32,511 bases of DNA from Clostridiales bacterium (GCA_022764045.1 JALERU010000033.1:1-32511); one strand, 5' to 3'. Positions 1 through 9,500 are shown, counted from the stretch's first letter. A program made the numbers and translations. The notes: generated by a model from the sequence alone, not told the origin.

Positions 1-245
1 GCGACTTCAGGACAAGTGCAACAGAGAGATACCGCCCGGCTCCGGCCGGGTAAGGGTGGAAAGGTGAGGTAAGAGCTCACCCGCCGGCGCGGAAGTGTCC
101 GGTGCTGTAAACTCTATTCGGAGCAACACCGTGGAGGGGAATGTGACCGGCCCGGTCTCCCCGGGGAGGTGGCTGGAGCGTGCCGGCAACGGCACGCCAA
201 GATAGATGGCTGTCAAAACAGAACCCGGCTTACAGGCTTACTTGC
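1..245 (+). ncRNA. rnpB: RNase P RNA, class A, 5'-truncated by window edge
   Basis: This is the catalytic RNA of RNase P, which removes 5' leaders from pre-tRNAs. It was recognised by conserved blocks in the right order: GACAAGTGCAACAGAGAGAT at 12-31, the GGTAAGAG block near 68-75, AAACTC...GGAGCAA near 109-126, and the 3' core AACAGAACCCGGCTTA near 218-233. The spacing matches the second half of bacterial class A P RNA (E. coli about 377 nt), so roughly the first third lies before the window. The 3' end is placed near 245 by comparison with E. coli and may be off by several bases. A strong terminator follows at once. Identification is confident; the exact end is inferred. Confidence 0.93.
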
Positions 246-264
246 ACCAAACACCCTTTGAAAG

Positions 265-307
265 GCCCACGCGGCCTCTGTTCCGGCAGGGGCCTGGTGG
301 GCTTTTT
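265..307 (+). terminator. Rho-independent terminator of rnpB
   Basis: GCCCAC (265-270) pairs with GTGGGC (297-302), and inside it GGCCTCTG (273-280) pairs with CAGGGGCC (287-294), followed by five Ts (303-307). It lies 20 nt past the RNase P RNA 3' end and 40 bp before the next start codon. Confidence 0.85.
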
Positions 308-347
308 GAAGGGGGCAGAAAAACCCATGACCTGAAGGAGGAGCGCA

Positions 348-947
348 ATGAGCTTACCTGTCATCACCATTTCCAGAGAATACGGCTCCGGCGGCCGGGC
401 CATCGGCGAGCGGCTGGCCAAGGAGCTGGGCATCCCCTTTTATAACAAGGAGCTCATCCTCATGGCCGCCAAGGAGAGCGGCCTGTCGGAGGAGTACATC
501 AAGAAAACCGAGCAGATGAAGTCCACCAGCTTCCTTTACGGCCTGTACATGGGGGCCCAGCAGCTGCCCATGAACGACCAGATCTTCCTGGTGCAGAGCA
601 AGATCATCCGTCAGGTGGCCGAGGAGGGCCCCTGCGTCATCGTGGGCCGCTGCGCCGACTATGTGCTGCGGGAGCGGAAGGACCTCATGAGCGTTTTCAT
701 CCATGCCCCCCTGGAGTTCCGGGCCCAGCGGGCCACCAAGGTCTATGAGAAAGAGGCCGGCAACATGATGGACTTTGTGCGGAAAAAGGACAAGAAACGG
801 GCCTCCTTCTATAACTATTTCTCCCAGAACAAGTGGGGCGACGCCCGCCACTATCATCTGGCCGTCAGCAGCGTCTATGGCGTGGATTTCGCCGTGGAGG
901 TTCTCAGGCATGCTGCGATGTCCTTCCCGGGAGGGTCGGAAGTATGA
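348..947 (+). CDS. Cytidylate-kinase-like P-loop kinase (Cytidylate_kin2 family)
   Basis: This 199-residue protein of the cytidylate-kinase-like family probably phosphorylates a nucleotide or small molecule in the cytosol; the true substrate is not known from sequence. The N-terminus, ITISREYGSGGRAIGERLAK, is the family's modified P-loop (GSGGRAIG at about residues 13-20), and CVIVGRCADYVL (about 95-106) is the second conserved block. The length fits the family. The start is fixed by AAGGAGG at 335-341, seven bases before ATG. The stop overlaps the start of the MATE gene (ATGA), so the two are translationally coupled. Only 40 bp separate it from the rnpB terminator, so its promoter may lie inside or before rnpB. 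The family call is sure; calling it a true CMP kinase would overreach. Confidence 0.88.
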   Translation: MSLPVITISREYGSGGRAIGERLAKELGIPFYNKELILMAAKESGLSEEYIKKTEQMKSTSFLYGLYMGAQQLPMNDQIFLVQSKIIRQVAEEGPCVIVGRCADYVLRERKDLMSVFIHAPLEFRAQRATKVYEKEAGNMMDFVRKKDKKRASFYNYFSQNKWGDARHYHLAVSSVYGVDFAVEVLRHAAMSFPGGSEV

Positions 948-2329
948 GCGGTGAGCCCCAGCCGGCCCAAGAAAACAAGATGGGCGTCATGCCCGTGCAC
1001 CGTCTGCTGCTGACCATGTCGGGGCCCATGATGATCTCCATGTTCATCCAGGCCCTGTACAACGTGGTGGACAGCATGTTCGTCTCTTACATCAGCGAGG
1101 CGGCCCTGACCGCCGTCTCCCTGGCCTACCCCATGCAAAACCTGATGATCGCCGTGGCAACGGGCACCGGGGTGGGGATCAACGCCTTGCTCTCCCGGAA
1201 CTTGGGGGAGAAAAACTTCGCCATGGCCAACCGCACCGCCAGCAACGCCATCTTTTTGGGGCTGGTGAGCAGCGTGGTCTTCGCCCTCATCGGGATTTTC
1301 GGGTCAAGGATCTATTTTGCCGCCCAGGTGACGGACCCGGAGATCATCGCCCTGGGCCAGGACTATCTCTCCATCATTATGCTCCTGGCCATCGGCTGCT
1401 TTGGGCAGGTCCTCCTCTCCCGGCTGCTCCAGTCCACGGGGAAGACCTTTTACAGCATGGTTATCCAAATGGTGGGCGCGGGGCTGAACATTGTCCTGGA
1501 CCCCATCATGATCTTCGGCCTCTTTGGCTTCCCCCGGCTGGGGGTGGCGGGGGCCGCTTGGGCCACGGCCATCAGCCAGCTGGTGGGCACCGGCCTGGGG
1601 GTCTATTACAACCTGCGGAAAAACCCGGAGGTGAAGCTCTCCCTGCCGGACATGCGCCCCAGCAAGCCGGTCATCATCCGCATTTACAGCGTGGGCGTGC
1701 CCTCCATCCTCCTCCAGACAGTGGCCTCCCTGCTGATCTTCGGCCTGAACCAGATTTTGGTCACCTTTTCCGAGACGGCCACGGCGGTGTACGGCGTGTA
1801 CTTTAAGCTCCAGGGCTTCGCCTTCCTGCCCATCATCGGCATGAACAACGGCATGGTGCCCATCATCGCCTATAACTACGGGGCGAGAAAGCCCGACCGC
1901 ATTCTGCAGACCATCCGGCTGGCCATCACCTACGCCGTGTGCATCATGGTGGTGGCGGTGATCCTCTTCCAGGTGTTCCCGGTGCAGCTGCTGGGCTTCT
2001 TCCAGGCCTCCCAGGAGATGCTGGCCATTGGCGTGCCCGCCTTGCGCACCCTCAGCCTGTGCTTCCTCATCGGCGGCTTTACCATTGTCTCCTCCTCGGT
2101 CTTCCAGGCCCTGGGGAAGGGGCTTTTGAGCATGTCCATCTCGGTCTTCCGCCAGCTGGTGCTGGTGCTCCCCCTGGCCTATGTCTTCTCCCTGACCGGA
2201 AAGCTGGAGATGGTCTGGTGGGCCTTTCCCGTGGCGGAGGTCCTGGCGGGCATCCTGGCGGGGGTCTATCTCCGGCGGGCCTACCTGCGGGTGATCCTCC
2301 CTCTGGCCCAGCAGGATTACCGCTTTTGA
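944..2329 (+). CDS. MATE family multidrug/Na+ antiporter-type efflux protein
   Basis: This 461-residue integral membrane exporter of the multi-antimicrobial extrusion family is expected to have twelve helices in two MatE repeats. The N-terminal repeat begins LLLTMSGPMMISMFIQALYN, followed by the typical VDSMFVSYISEAALTAVSL stretch. The second repeat begins near VGVPSILLQTVASLLIFGLN. Such proteins expel cationic drugs or metabolites using an ion gradient; no substrate can be named here. ATG at 944 was chosen because it overlaps the upstream stop as ATGA and has GGGAGG at 930-935. The frame stays open upstream to 833, but that part overlaps the kinase gene and is not membrane-like. No convincing terminator follows. 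Confidence 0.92.
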   Translation: MSGEPQPAQENKMGVMPVHRLLLTMSGPMMISMFIQALYNVVDSMFVSYISEAALTAVSLAYPMQNLMIAVATGTGVGINALLSRNLGEKNFAMANRTASNAIFLGLVSSVVFALIGIFGSRIYFAAQVTDPEIIALGQDYLSIIMLLAIGCFGQVLLSRLLQSTGKTFYSMVIQMVGAGLNIVLDPIMIFGLFGFPRLGVAGAAWATAISQLVGTGLGVYYNLRKNPEVKLSLPDMRPSKPVIIRIYSVGVPSILLQTVASLLIFGLNQILVTFSETATAVYGVYFKLQGFAFLPIIGMNNGMVPIIAYNYGARKPDRILQTIRLAITYAVCIMVVAVILFQVFPVQLLGFFQASQEMLAIGVPALRTLSLCFLIGGFTIVSSSVFQALGKGLLSMSISVFRQLVLVLPLAYVFSLTGKLEMVWWAFPVAEVLAGILAGVYLRRAYLRVILPLAQQDYRF

Positions 2330-2640
2330 AGAGAAAAAAGGAAGAACTCGGATACAGTAGAAAAAATACAGTATAAAACATGAGAATTTAGTTAATTGAT
2401 CCGATTTATTTTGTTGAAATAAGGCAGTATCATTAAACATGTAGGCGAGTGGAGGAATGACAGGAGGATGGTTGCAAAAGAAATTTTTCTTTCTTTCGTT
2501 AGTTTCTTTTCATGAGCCTATTATTATTTTGAGAACAATTGTCCCCCTTTGGCGCTGCCAAAAGGGACAGTGTTTTAGCTTGCTCCCCAGGAGCGGGCGA
2601 TCTTTGTCAGCGAATCTTATTATTATGGAGGTAGATTATC
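2330..2640 (+). other. AT-rich leader region of the acyl-CoA dehydrogenase gene
   Basis: This 311-bp gap is much richer in A and T than the flanking genes. It holds a hairpin (2540-2569), a small GCTCC/GGAGC stem (2582-2594) and a good ribosome-binding site GGAGGT (2627-2632). A promoter must lie here, but no -35/-10 pair is convincing; TTGAAA at 2414 and TATTAT at 2519 are the best isolated boxes and lack partners. The short frame 2457-2678 looks non-coding. Confidence 0.5.
2540..2569 (+). promoter_or_regulatory. Hairpin in the 5' leader of the acyl-CoA dehydrogenase
   Basis: TGTCCC (2540-2545) pairs with GGGACA (2564-2569), with an inner TTTGGC/GCCAAA stem around a GCT loop; CC at 2546-2547 is bulged. 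It is followed by GTGTTTTAG, not a full T-run. It could be a partial terminator/attenuator for read-through from MATE, or an mRNA-stabilising 5' hairpin for a highly expressed gene. Confidence 0.5.
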
Positions 2641-3807
2641 ATGCGCGTTCTGAACGAAGAACAGAAGAAGTGGGTTGAAGTTATCGGCGAGTTTGCTAAG
2701 AAGGAAATCGAGCCCATCATGCTGGAGTGGGACAAGGTTGTGGATCCTTCCAAGGCTATCCCCTTTGATGCTTATGAGAAGGCTTTCAAGCTGGGCCTGA
2801 ACTCCTTCGAGATCCCCAAGGAATATGGCGGCAACAAGGTTGACCTGGCTACTGCCGAGGTTATGTACGAAGAGATGGGCTACTATGACGGCAACTTCGC
2901 TTCCGTCATGCAGACCACCAACCTGGCTCTGAAGCCCATCCTGATCGGTGGCACCCCCGAGCAGGTTCAGTACTTCTCCAAGCACATCCTGGAAGGCAAG
3001 GGCTATGGCGCTTTCGCTCTGACCGAGCCCCAGTCCGGTTCCGACGCTTCCAACGTGAAGACCACTGCTGTTAAGGACGGCGACGAGTGGGTCATCAACG
3101 GTGAGAAGTGCTTCATCACCAACGGCGGCGAGGCCGACATCGTCTGCGTCTTCGCTTCCACCGATCCCACTGCTGGCACCAAGGGCATCTCCGCTTTCAT
3201 GGTTCCCACCAGCACCCCCGGCTTCTCTGTCACCAAGTATGAGGACAAGAGCGGCTTCCGTACCATCTCCACCTGCTCCCTGAAGTTCGAGAACGTCCGC
3301 GTTCCCGCTTTCAACCTGGTTGGTGGTGAGGCTGGCCTGGGCAAGGGCTTCGGCTTCGCTATGAAGACCCTGGACAAGTCCCGTGCTTGCGTCGGCGCTC
3401 TGGCAGTCGGTATCGCTCGTCGTGCTCTGGACGAAGCCATCGCTTTCGTCAAGGAGAGAGTCACCTTCGGCGCTCCCGTTTCCAAGCGTCAGGGCATCCA
3501 GTGGATGATCGCTGACATGGCCACCAAGATCGAGGCTTCCCGTCAGCTGGTTTCCCACGCCAACTACCTGCAGAGCCAGGGCCTGCCCTTCTCCACTGAG
3601 GCTGCTATGTCCAAGATGTTTGCTACCCAGTCCGCTATGGAAGTCTGCACCGACGCCATCCAGCTGATGGGCGGCAAGGGCTACATGAAGGAAGACTGCG
3701 TTGAGAAGCTGTTCCGCGACATCAAGGCTTACTGCATCTTCGAGGGCACCAACCAGATCCAGAAGATCGTCATCTCTGGCGCTGTTCTGTCCGGCAAGAA
3801 GCACTAA
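2641..3807 (+). CDS. Acyl-CoA dehydrogenase, short-chain (butyryl-CoA dehydrogenase-like)
   Basis: This 388-residue cytosolic FAD enzyme interconverts acyl-CoA and 2-enoyl-CoA; in Clostridia the close relatives reduce crotonyl-CoA in butyrate formation with an electron-transfer flavoprotein. Visible motifs are family signature 1, ALTEPQSGSDAS (about 126-137), and signature 2, QLMGGKGYMKEDCVEKLFRD. The catalytic glutamate is E368 in IFEGTNQIQK, the position used by short/medium-chain enzymes. Start: GGAGGT at 2627-2632, eight bases before ATG. No etfAB, crotonase or thiolase lies beside it, and it has its own leader and terminator. Codon use stands out: GCT for Ala, GTT for Val and CGT for Arg are frequent, while neighbours use GCC/GTG/CGG. 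That suggests very high expression or transfer. Chain-length preference is inferred. Confidence 0.92.
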   Translation: MRVLNEEQKKWVEVIGEFAKKEIEPIMLEWDKVVDPSKAIPFDAYEKAFKLGLNSFEIPKEYGGNKVDLATAEVMYEEMGYYDGNFASVMQTTNLALKPILIGGTPEQVQYFSKHILEGKGYGAFALTEPQSGSDASNVKTTAVKDGDEWVINGEKCFITNGGEADIVCVFASTDPTAGTKGISAFMVPTSTPGFSVTKYEDKSGFRTISTCSLKFENVRVPAFNLVGGEAGLGKGFGFAMKTLDKSRACVGALAVGIARRALDEAIAFVKERVTFGAPVSKRQGIQWMIADMATKIEASRQLVSHANYLQSQGLPFSTEAAMSKMFATQSAMEVCTDAIQLMGGKGYMKEDCVEKLFRDIKAYCIFEGTNQIQKIVISGAVLSGKKH

Positions 3808-3852
3808 TTCCTTACTTGCTTTTTCTGTTCGCACGAAAACGTGTCTAAAAAA

Positions 3853-3883
3853 GACCCAGCCGTTTATTCGGCTGGGTCTTTTT
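3853..3883 (+). terminator. Rho-independent terminator of the acyl-CoA dehydrogenase gene
   Basis: GACCCAGCCG (3853-3862) pairs perfectly with CGGCTGGGTC (3869-3878) around TTTATT, followed by TTTTT (3879-3883). It is preceded by an A-run, so it may also act on the other strand. Confidence 0.93.
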
Positions 3884-3898
3884 GGCGTCTCAGGGGGC

Positions 3899-4034
3899 TG
3901 ATACGAAAACTCGTTAAAAAACTTTCGTTTTTTATAGCGCGAAGCGCGTCGAGTTTTGTATGAGACGGGGCGGTGCGAAGCAGCGCCAGCACGCGTAGCG
4001 TGCGTGTTTCAAATGAAAGAATTTCATTTGAAAT
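3899..4034. repeat. Hairpin-dense palindromic intergenic element
   Basis: In about 135 bp there are five nested or adjacent inverted repeats. ATACGAAAACTCG (3901-3913) pairs with CGAGTTTTGTAT (3950-3961). Inside it lie AAAAAAC/GTTTTTT (3916-3933) and GCGC-GAA-GCGC (3937-3947). Next come GCACGC-GTA-GCGTGC (3989-4003) and a perfect 12-bp arm pair TTTCAAATGAAA/TTTCATTTGAAA (4007-4033). No open frame is credible. It resembles small non-autonomous palindromic repeats of clostridial genomes; mobility is inferred. Confidence 0.6.
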
Positions 4035-4073
4035 TAGTATGAGGTTCCGAAGGTCCGTCACCCTTTCGGGCGA

Positions 4074-4101
4074 TTTACAAGGGCAGAATTTCTGGTACAA
4101 T
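4074..4101 (+). promoter_or_regulatory. Putative housekeeping promoter for the LuxR-type regulator
   Basis: TTTACA (4074-4079), a 16-bp spacer and TACAAT (4096-4101), with TGG just before the -10 giving an extended -10. Transcription would start near 4108, leaving a leader of about 110 nt that contains two strong hairpins. Confidence 0.55.
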
Positions 4102-4132
4102 AGAGAAAAAATGGCACACAAAGGAAGGTTTC

Positions 4133-4179
4133 ATCAGGGGGGACCCCCCTGATTCCCTTCCCCATCTGGGGAAGGGAAT
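4133..4179 (+). repeat. Two back-to-back palindromes in the regulator's leader
   Basis: ATCAGGGGGG/CCCCCCTGAT (4133-4153) is immediately followed, sharing AT, by ATTCCCTTCCCCA/TGGGGAAGGGAAT (4152-4179, loop TC). The CTTCCCC/GGGGAAG core is shared with the repeat blocks near 15821, 16131 and 25038. The stems would form in the mRNA 20-45 nt before the ribosome-binding site. Confidence 0.6.
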
Positions 4180-4218
4180 GTCCTTCCGGTTATTGTTTTA
4201 GAGGAGGGAGGCGAAGCA

Positions 4219-6576
4219 ATGGCAGCGAAGGACAAGACGGTGGTGGAGCCCTATAGCCTCTCCTGCGCCTTGCGGGAGGGGATGGCGGAATACAAATTCC
4301 TCTACGTCACCGCCCAAACCGGCTGGGGCAAGACCACGGGGGTGCGCTGGCACTTCCGCACCCGCCGCCACACCTACGCCAGCCTGTGGGACGAGGACGC
4401 CCTGGACAAGGCGGAGGGAGACACCACCGGCCTTGTGATCCTGGATGACTGCCACCGGCTGGCCGACCGGCCCGAGGGACAGGCCCGCCTGGTGGCCTTT
4501 CTGCGGGGGGTGAGGGAGCGGGGCCACGTGGTGCTGCTCAGCCGGGCGCCCCTGCCGGAGTGGCTCTTGCCCTTCCACCTGAGCGGCCTGCTGACAGTCA
4601 TCCACGACACGGCTTTCCAACTGGGGATGGAGGACGTGGCCAATCTGGCGGCCAGCGTGGGGCTGAAGCTGTCCCAGGAGGACGTGCTCCGCCTGCACCG
4701 GGAGAGCCGGGGCTTCCCCGTGGCGGTGAAGATCCTCTGCCTCCAGCTGGCGGAGGGAAAACCGCTGACCACCGAGACGGTGCACAGCGGCTACCGGCAG
4801 ATTTTTGCCTACTTCGACCAGCGGCTGCTCAGCGATTGGGACAGCAAGATCCGCCGCCTGCTGCTGTCCGTCTCCTTTTTTGAACGCTTCACCGTGGAGC
4901 TGGCCCAGGTGGTCACCGGCGACAGCCAGGCGGAGCAGACCCTGGAGCATCTACTCCAGATCAGCAGCTTTTTGGATACCGAGGGCGAGGCGTACAGGAT
5001 CCGCTACCCGCCCCTCCGGGCCTATCTCCAGCACAAGGCGGAGACCACCTGGAGCCGCCAGGAGCGGGACGCCCTGTATTCCAACGCCGGGATGTACTTC
5101 CAGCTCCGGGGGGATCTCCCCGCCGCCCTGGACTGCTACGCCAAAAACGGCAACCACGCCAAGGTGTCCGAACTGCTCACAGAGCATGCCAGGCTCCACC
5201 CCGGCCACGGGTCTTACTACCAGCTGCGGGGCTACTACCGCAGCCTGCCGGAGCGGGAGATTTTGGCCTCCCCGGCGCTGATGAGCGGCATGAGCATCCT
5301 CTGCTCCCTGACCTTCGACGTGGCGGGGGCGGAAAAGTGGTACAACGCCCTGGTCGCCTATGCCGCGCGCCTCAACCGCCGGACCCACGACGATCGGGAG
5401 GTCTGGGGCATGGTCCGCTATCTGGACATCGCCCTGCCCCACCGGGGGAGCGTCAACCTCAAGGACATTCTCCTCACGGCGGCGGACCAGCTCAAGGGGG
5501 GCGGCATCCGCCTGCCGGAGTTCTCGGTCACCAGCAACCTGCCCAGCGTCCTCCGAGGCGGCAAGGATTTCTCCGCCTGGGTCCCCAAGGACCGCCTGCT
5601 GTACAACACCATCCGCCTGCCGGTGGAGGCGGTGCTGGGCCGGTCCGGCGTGGGGATAGGGGAGGTCGCCCTGGCGGAGAGCCGCTACGAAAAGGGGGAG
5701 GACATCACCGACGCCTTTCTCACCCTTACCTCCCGGCGCATGGAGATCCAGCGCAAGGGCGCGCCGGAGATCGAGTTTGTCCTCATGGCCCTGCTGGCCA
5801 AGTGCCAGTGCGACCGGGGGAACGTGGAGCAGGCCGTGCAGGATCTGACCGCCTTCCGCACCCGGATGGAGGAAGAGGGACAGCGCCAGCTCCTGCCCAA
5901 TCTGGACGCCATGCTGTGCCGCCTGGCCCTGCTGCGGGGCGGGGAGTACGCCCACCGGTGGCTGGTGGAGCAGGCCCCGGATGAAAACGACTTTTTCATC
6001 ATGGAGCGCTACCGCTACCTGACCAAGGCCCGGTGCTATCTCCAGCGGCGGGAGTTCCTTTCCGCCCTGAACCTGTTGGGCCGCCTGCTGGAGTATTTCA
6101 CCCAGTACGACCGGACCCTGGACCGGATCGAAACCCTCCTCCTGCTGGCCGTCTGCCGCCACCGTATGGAGGCCGAGGACTGGCGGGAACACCTCACCGC
6201 CGCCCTGGCTCTGGCGGAGCCCTGCGGCTATGTCACCGTCTTCGCCCACGAGGGCGCGGCCCTGCTGCCCCTGCTCCAGGGGCTGAACCTGGAGGGCGAC
6301 CTGCCCGGAACCATCCTCCAGCGGACACGGGCCTACGCCGCCCTGTACCCCGACTATCTGGCCCCCACCGGCTCGGCCACCATCGAGGAGCTGACCAAAC
6401 GGGAGCTGGAGGTGCTTCGGCTCATGTGCCGGGGTAAAACCGGCGGGGATATCCGGGAAATTTTATGTATTTCCGACAACACCCTGAAAACCCACAGCCG
6501 AAAGCTGTTCAAAAAGCTGGGGGTCAGCAGCCGGACCGAGGCCGTTGCCGCCGCCGAAAAACTGCATTTGAATTAG
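4219..6576 (+). CDS. Large ATP-binding LuxR-type (MalT/LAL-like) transcriptional regulator
   Basis: This 785-residue cytosolic activator has LAL/MalT architecture: an N-terminal STAND-type ATPase, a long helical TPR-like middle, and a C-terminal LuxR helix-turn-helix. The P-loop is AQTGWGKTT (about 32-40), with Ala where the first Gly usually is, and Walker B is LVILDD (about 72-77). The DNA-binding domain occupies roughly 722-785 (ELTKRELEVLRLMCRGKTGG ... SDNTLKTHSRKLFKKLGVSS). Family members switch on when an inducer and ATP drive oligomerisation; no ligand can be named. Start: GAGGAGGGA (4201-4209) before ATG 4219. It is followed 15 bp later by the SLH surface protein, whose ribosome site touches this stop codon, so the two are likely co-transcribed. 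Control of its neighbour is inferred from position. Confidence 0.88.
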   Translation: MAAKDKTVVEPYSLSCALREGMAEYKFLYVTAQTGWGKTTGVRWHFRTRRHTYASLWDEDALDKAEGDTTGLVILDDCHRLADRPEGQARLVAFLRGVRERGHVVLLSRAPLPEWLLPFHLSGLLTVIHDTAFQLGMEDVANLAASVGLKLSQEDVLRLHRESRGFPVAVKILCLQLAEGKPLTTETVHSGYRQIFAYFDQRLLSDWDSKIRRLLLSVSFFERFTVELAQVVTGDSQAEQTLEHLLQISSFLDTEGEAYRIRYPPLRAYLQHKAETTWSRQERDALYSNAGMYFQLRGDLPAALDCYAKNGNHAKVSELLTEHARLHPGHGSYYQLRGYYRSLPEREILASPALMSGMSILCSLTFDVAGAEKWYNALVAYAARLNRRTHDDREVWGMVRYLDIALPHRGSVNLKDILLTAADQLKGGGIRLPEFSVTSNLPSVLRGGKDFSAWVPKDRLLYNTIRLPVEAVLGRSGVGIGEVALAESRYEKGEDITDAFLTLTSRRMEIQRKGAPEIEFVLMALLAKCQCDRGNVEQAVQDLTAFRTRMEEEGQRQLLPNLDAMLCRLALLRGGEYAHRWLVEQAPDENDFFIMERYRYLTKARCYLQRREFLSALNLLGRLLEYFTQYDRTLDRIETLLLLAVCRHRMEAEDWREHLTAALALAEPCGYVTVFAHEGAALLPLLQGLNLEGDLPGTILQRTRAYAALYPDYLAPTGSATIEELTKRELEVLRLMCRGKTGGDIREILCISDNTLKTHSRKLFKKLGVSSRTEAVAAAEKLHLN

Positions 6577-6591
6577 GAGGAGACGGTATCC

Positions 6592-9500
6592 ATGAAGAAA
6601 CGTGTTTTAAGCCTTGCGCTGGCGTTGATGATGTGCTTGACGCTGCTGCCCACAACAGCTTGGGCGACGGAAACATCTGAAAATATCTCTGAACAGCCAT
6701 TTGCCGATGCAAGCTGTGTCTGCCCAGTGCAGGATCTGATCGATACCCCTCCAGAGGAGAATGGCATCACAGCGGACAATGTCGGGGATGGTGCGGACGA
6801 ACCTATGCTGTTGGTGGATGAGAATGCGGTTACCACATTTGCGGGTTTGCAGGATGCAATCATCAATGCCAATGGCACAAAAGAAACTCCTGCCGTCATT
6901 ACCATTTCAGGGAGCGTTTCTGTGACAGCGACCCTCGCAATCAACAACAAGCATATCAAGTTGACCGGAGGCACTTTGACCTGCTCCAGTCTAAACGCGC
7001 ATATGTTTACGATCACCAACGGTGGAAGCCTGACCCTTGAAAATATTGCACTGGACGGCACATGTCATGGTACAGACCAGGCGGAAAAAGCAAACTGTAA
7101 TCTTGTGAATATAGGTGCCGGTGAGCTGATTCTCAACGACGGGGCGATCCTGGAGAACAACAGTGATACCGCGATCTACATGAATAACGGTGCTACCCTG
7201 ACGATGAACGGCGGTGAAATTCGGAACAACTCGGATACGCGGGACAGTGGCTGCGGCGCCGCCATTTATACACCGGATTCTGTTTCGGATAATGCCCGTC
7301 CCACCATCAACATCAAGGGCGGCAAGATTACTGGTAACTCCGTTGGCGGCAATGGCGGAGCGATCTATCTCAGCAGTTACTGCAATTTGAACATCACCGG
7401 CGGCGAGATCACCGGCAACTCCGCGGGCGGTTCTGGCGGCGCAATTTATATCAGGAAATACTTCACCGGCAACACAGACCCTATCTCCATTACCGGCGGA
7501 ACCATCAAAGACAACACGGCGGGGGAAGGCCGTAAGGGCGCCAACATCTATACACAGAGAGATATTGAGCTCGGCCCGGACGCCAATATCCCCAGCGGGA
7601 TTTACCTGTATTACATCAGCGGGGAAGCCAGTAAGCTGCTGCTGACCGGTACACCCAAAAACACCGTGGGGCTTGAGTCCCTTGGTGCAAATGCAAACTG
7701 GTTCTCCGTGGTCAAAATGAAAGGTGAAAACGACACTGTAAGTAAAGAAACATTTGCAAAGCTTACCATGGTAGACCCGGAGCAAAGCCTTGTTCTGGCC
7801 GATGACGGTATAGTACACATCGGCAATCCTACCAGTGGAGATTACCCGTTGAATTTTACTTACACAGTCTGGAACGGGAACTTCGGTTCAAACACCGGTA
7901 TCGTTGGCAGCCAGTCCGGTAAGGGGTGGACGTGGGATGCAGGAAAACGGACGCTGACCATTACAGAGGATGTTCAGGCAATCGCCTCGGGGATAACAAT
8001 GGCGCTCTCTCTGCCAGAGGATAGCAAACTGGTCATTGGCGAGGGGAAGACACTGACAGTGGAGAGCCCCGATTGGTATGCGCTCCACTGTCGGGGGGCG
8101 TTGGATATCTCGGGGAAGGGAATCATCTCCACGGTCTCCGGCGACAGCTATACGGGAGGAATCCTATCTGGCGGAACAATGACCGTATCAGATACCAAAT
8201 TAGAGCTGACGGGGACGTCAAATTACTTCCTTTATTCAGAGGAAGACCTGTCATTAGAAAACTGCGAGGTTTCAGTGCACAGCAAAAAATCGGATGTTCA
8301 ACCTGATAGTTTAGATGTATATGGCATTACCGCTTACCGTAATTTCAGTGCGAAAAACTGCAAGATTGATGTCCAACTGGAGATCGCCGACACCTGCACA
8401 ACAAGCAAAAAAGAGGCCAATGTTTGTGGCATTGTGGCAGGAACAGGATATATTTCTCTTTCTGGAAGCAATGTAAAGGTCAATACAAAAAATAGTTCTC
8501 CAGACACTTCCGCATACAACTATAGTATCGTAAGTTATGGTGGGGACATTTCCGTTACGGACGGAAGCCAGATTATTGTTACCGCTGCGGAGAGTACAGA
8601 GACACTGGGGATTGTCGGCATTAGAGAAGTAACGGTTGACAGCAGCGCGGTTACGGTGACGGCAACCACTTCTTCAAAGATAGAGGGCGCTTATGCGCTG
8701 GAGATGCTTTCCTACGGTGGCTTCACTCTGAACGATGTTGAGGTGATTCAGGGGAAGGAGCTGATTTCCGGCGATCACGGTACTGATGATTACGAAGCAG
8801 TTATCACCCAAGGCATCGATACCGATGGAAATGCCTCCTATACTGGAACAGGTGGCACTTCCATCATTGGACCCCGTGTCACCAATGTGGCCCTCGACAA
8901 GAACACTCTTGACCTGACCATAGGCGACAGCGAAGCATTGACGGCTGAGATTGCCCCAGCCAATGCCGCCATTCAAGATGTCACCTGGTTTTCCAGCGAT
9001 GAAACTATCGCCACCGTCGACGCCAGCGGCGTGGTGACCGCCCTCAAAGCCGGCATTGCTACCATCACCGCCACGGCAGATGGCGAAACCGCCACCTGCA
9101 CCGTCACAGTCACCAAGCCCACCTCCGGCGGCGGCTCCTCCTCCGGCGGCACCACCACCTACCCCATCACCACAGACGACCCGCCCCACGGCACCGTGAA
9201 GGCCGATCCCCAGCGGGCCAAGGAGGGGACCACCGTCACCCTTACCGTCACCCCCGAGGAGGGCTACACCATCGACGACGTGACCGTTACCGACCAGGAC
9301 GGCAAGGAAATCCCCGTCACCGACCAGGGCGACGGCAAATACACCTTCCCCATGCCCGCCGGTAAGGTCACCGTCAGCGCCTCCTTCACCAAGGGCGATA
9401 CCGGCTACGCCCACTGCCCCAAGGACGAGACCTGCCCCATCTGGCCCTTCACCGACGCCAGCCCCACGGCCTGGTATCACGACGGCGTCCACTACTGCTT

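Noticed and set aside
833-943. Upstream extension of the MATE gene
   Set aside because: It overlaps the kinase gene, encodes an Arg-rich non-membrane stretch, and the ATG at 944 has a ribosome site and an ATGA overlap.
2457-2678. 73-residue frame upstream of and overlapping the acyl-CoA dehydrogenase start
   Set aside because: It runs through the leader hairpin and ribosome site, the GGAGG before it is too close to the ATG, and the product has no recognisable pattern.
354-6249. Many long open frames on the strand opposite the kinase, MATE and regulator genes
   Set aside because: They are shadows caused by GC-ending codons: low-complexity His/Gln/Gly/Arg-rich products, no ribosome sites, and they lie over genes with clear family motifs.
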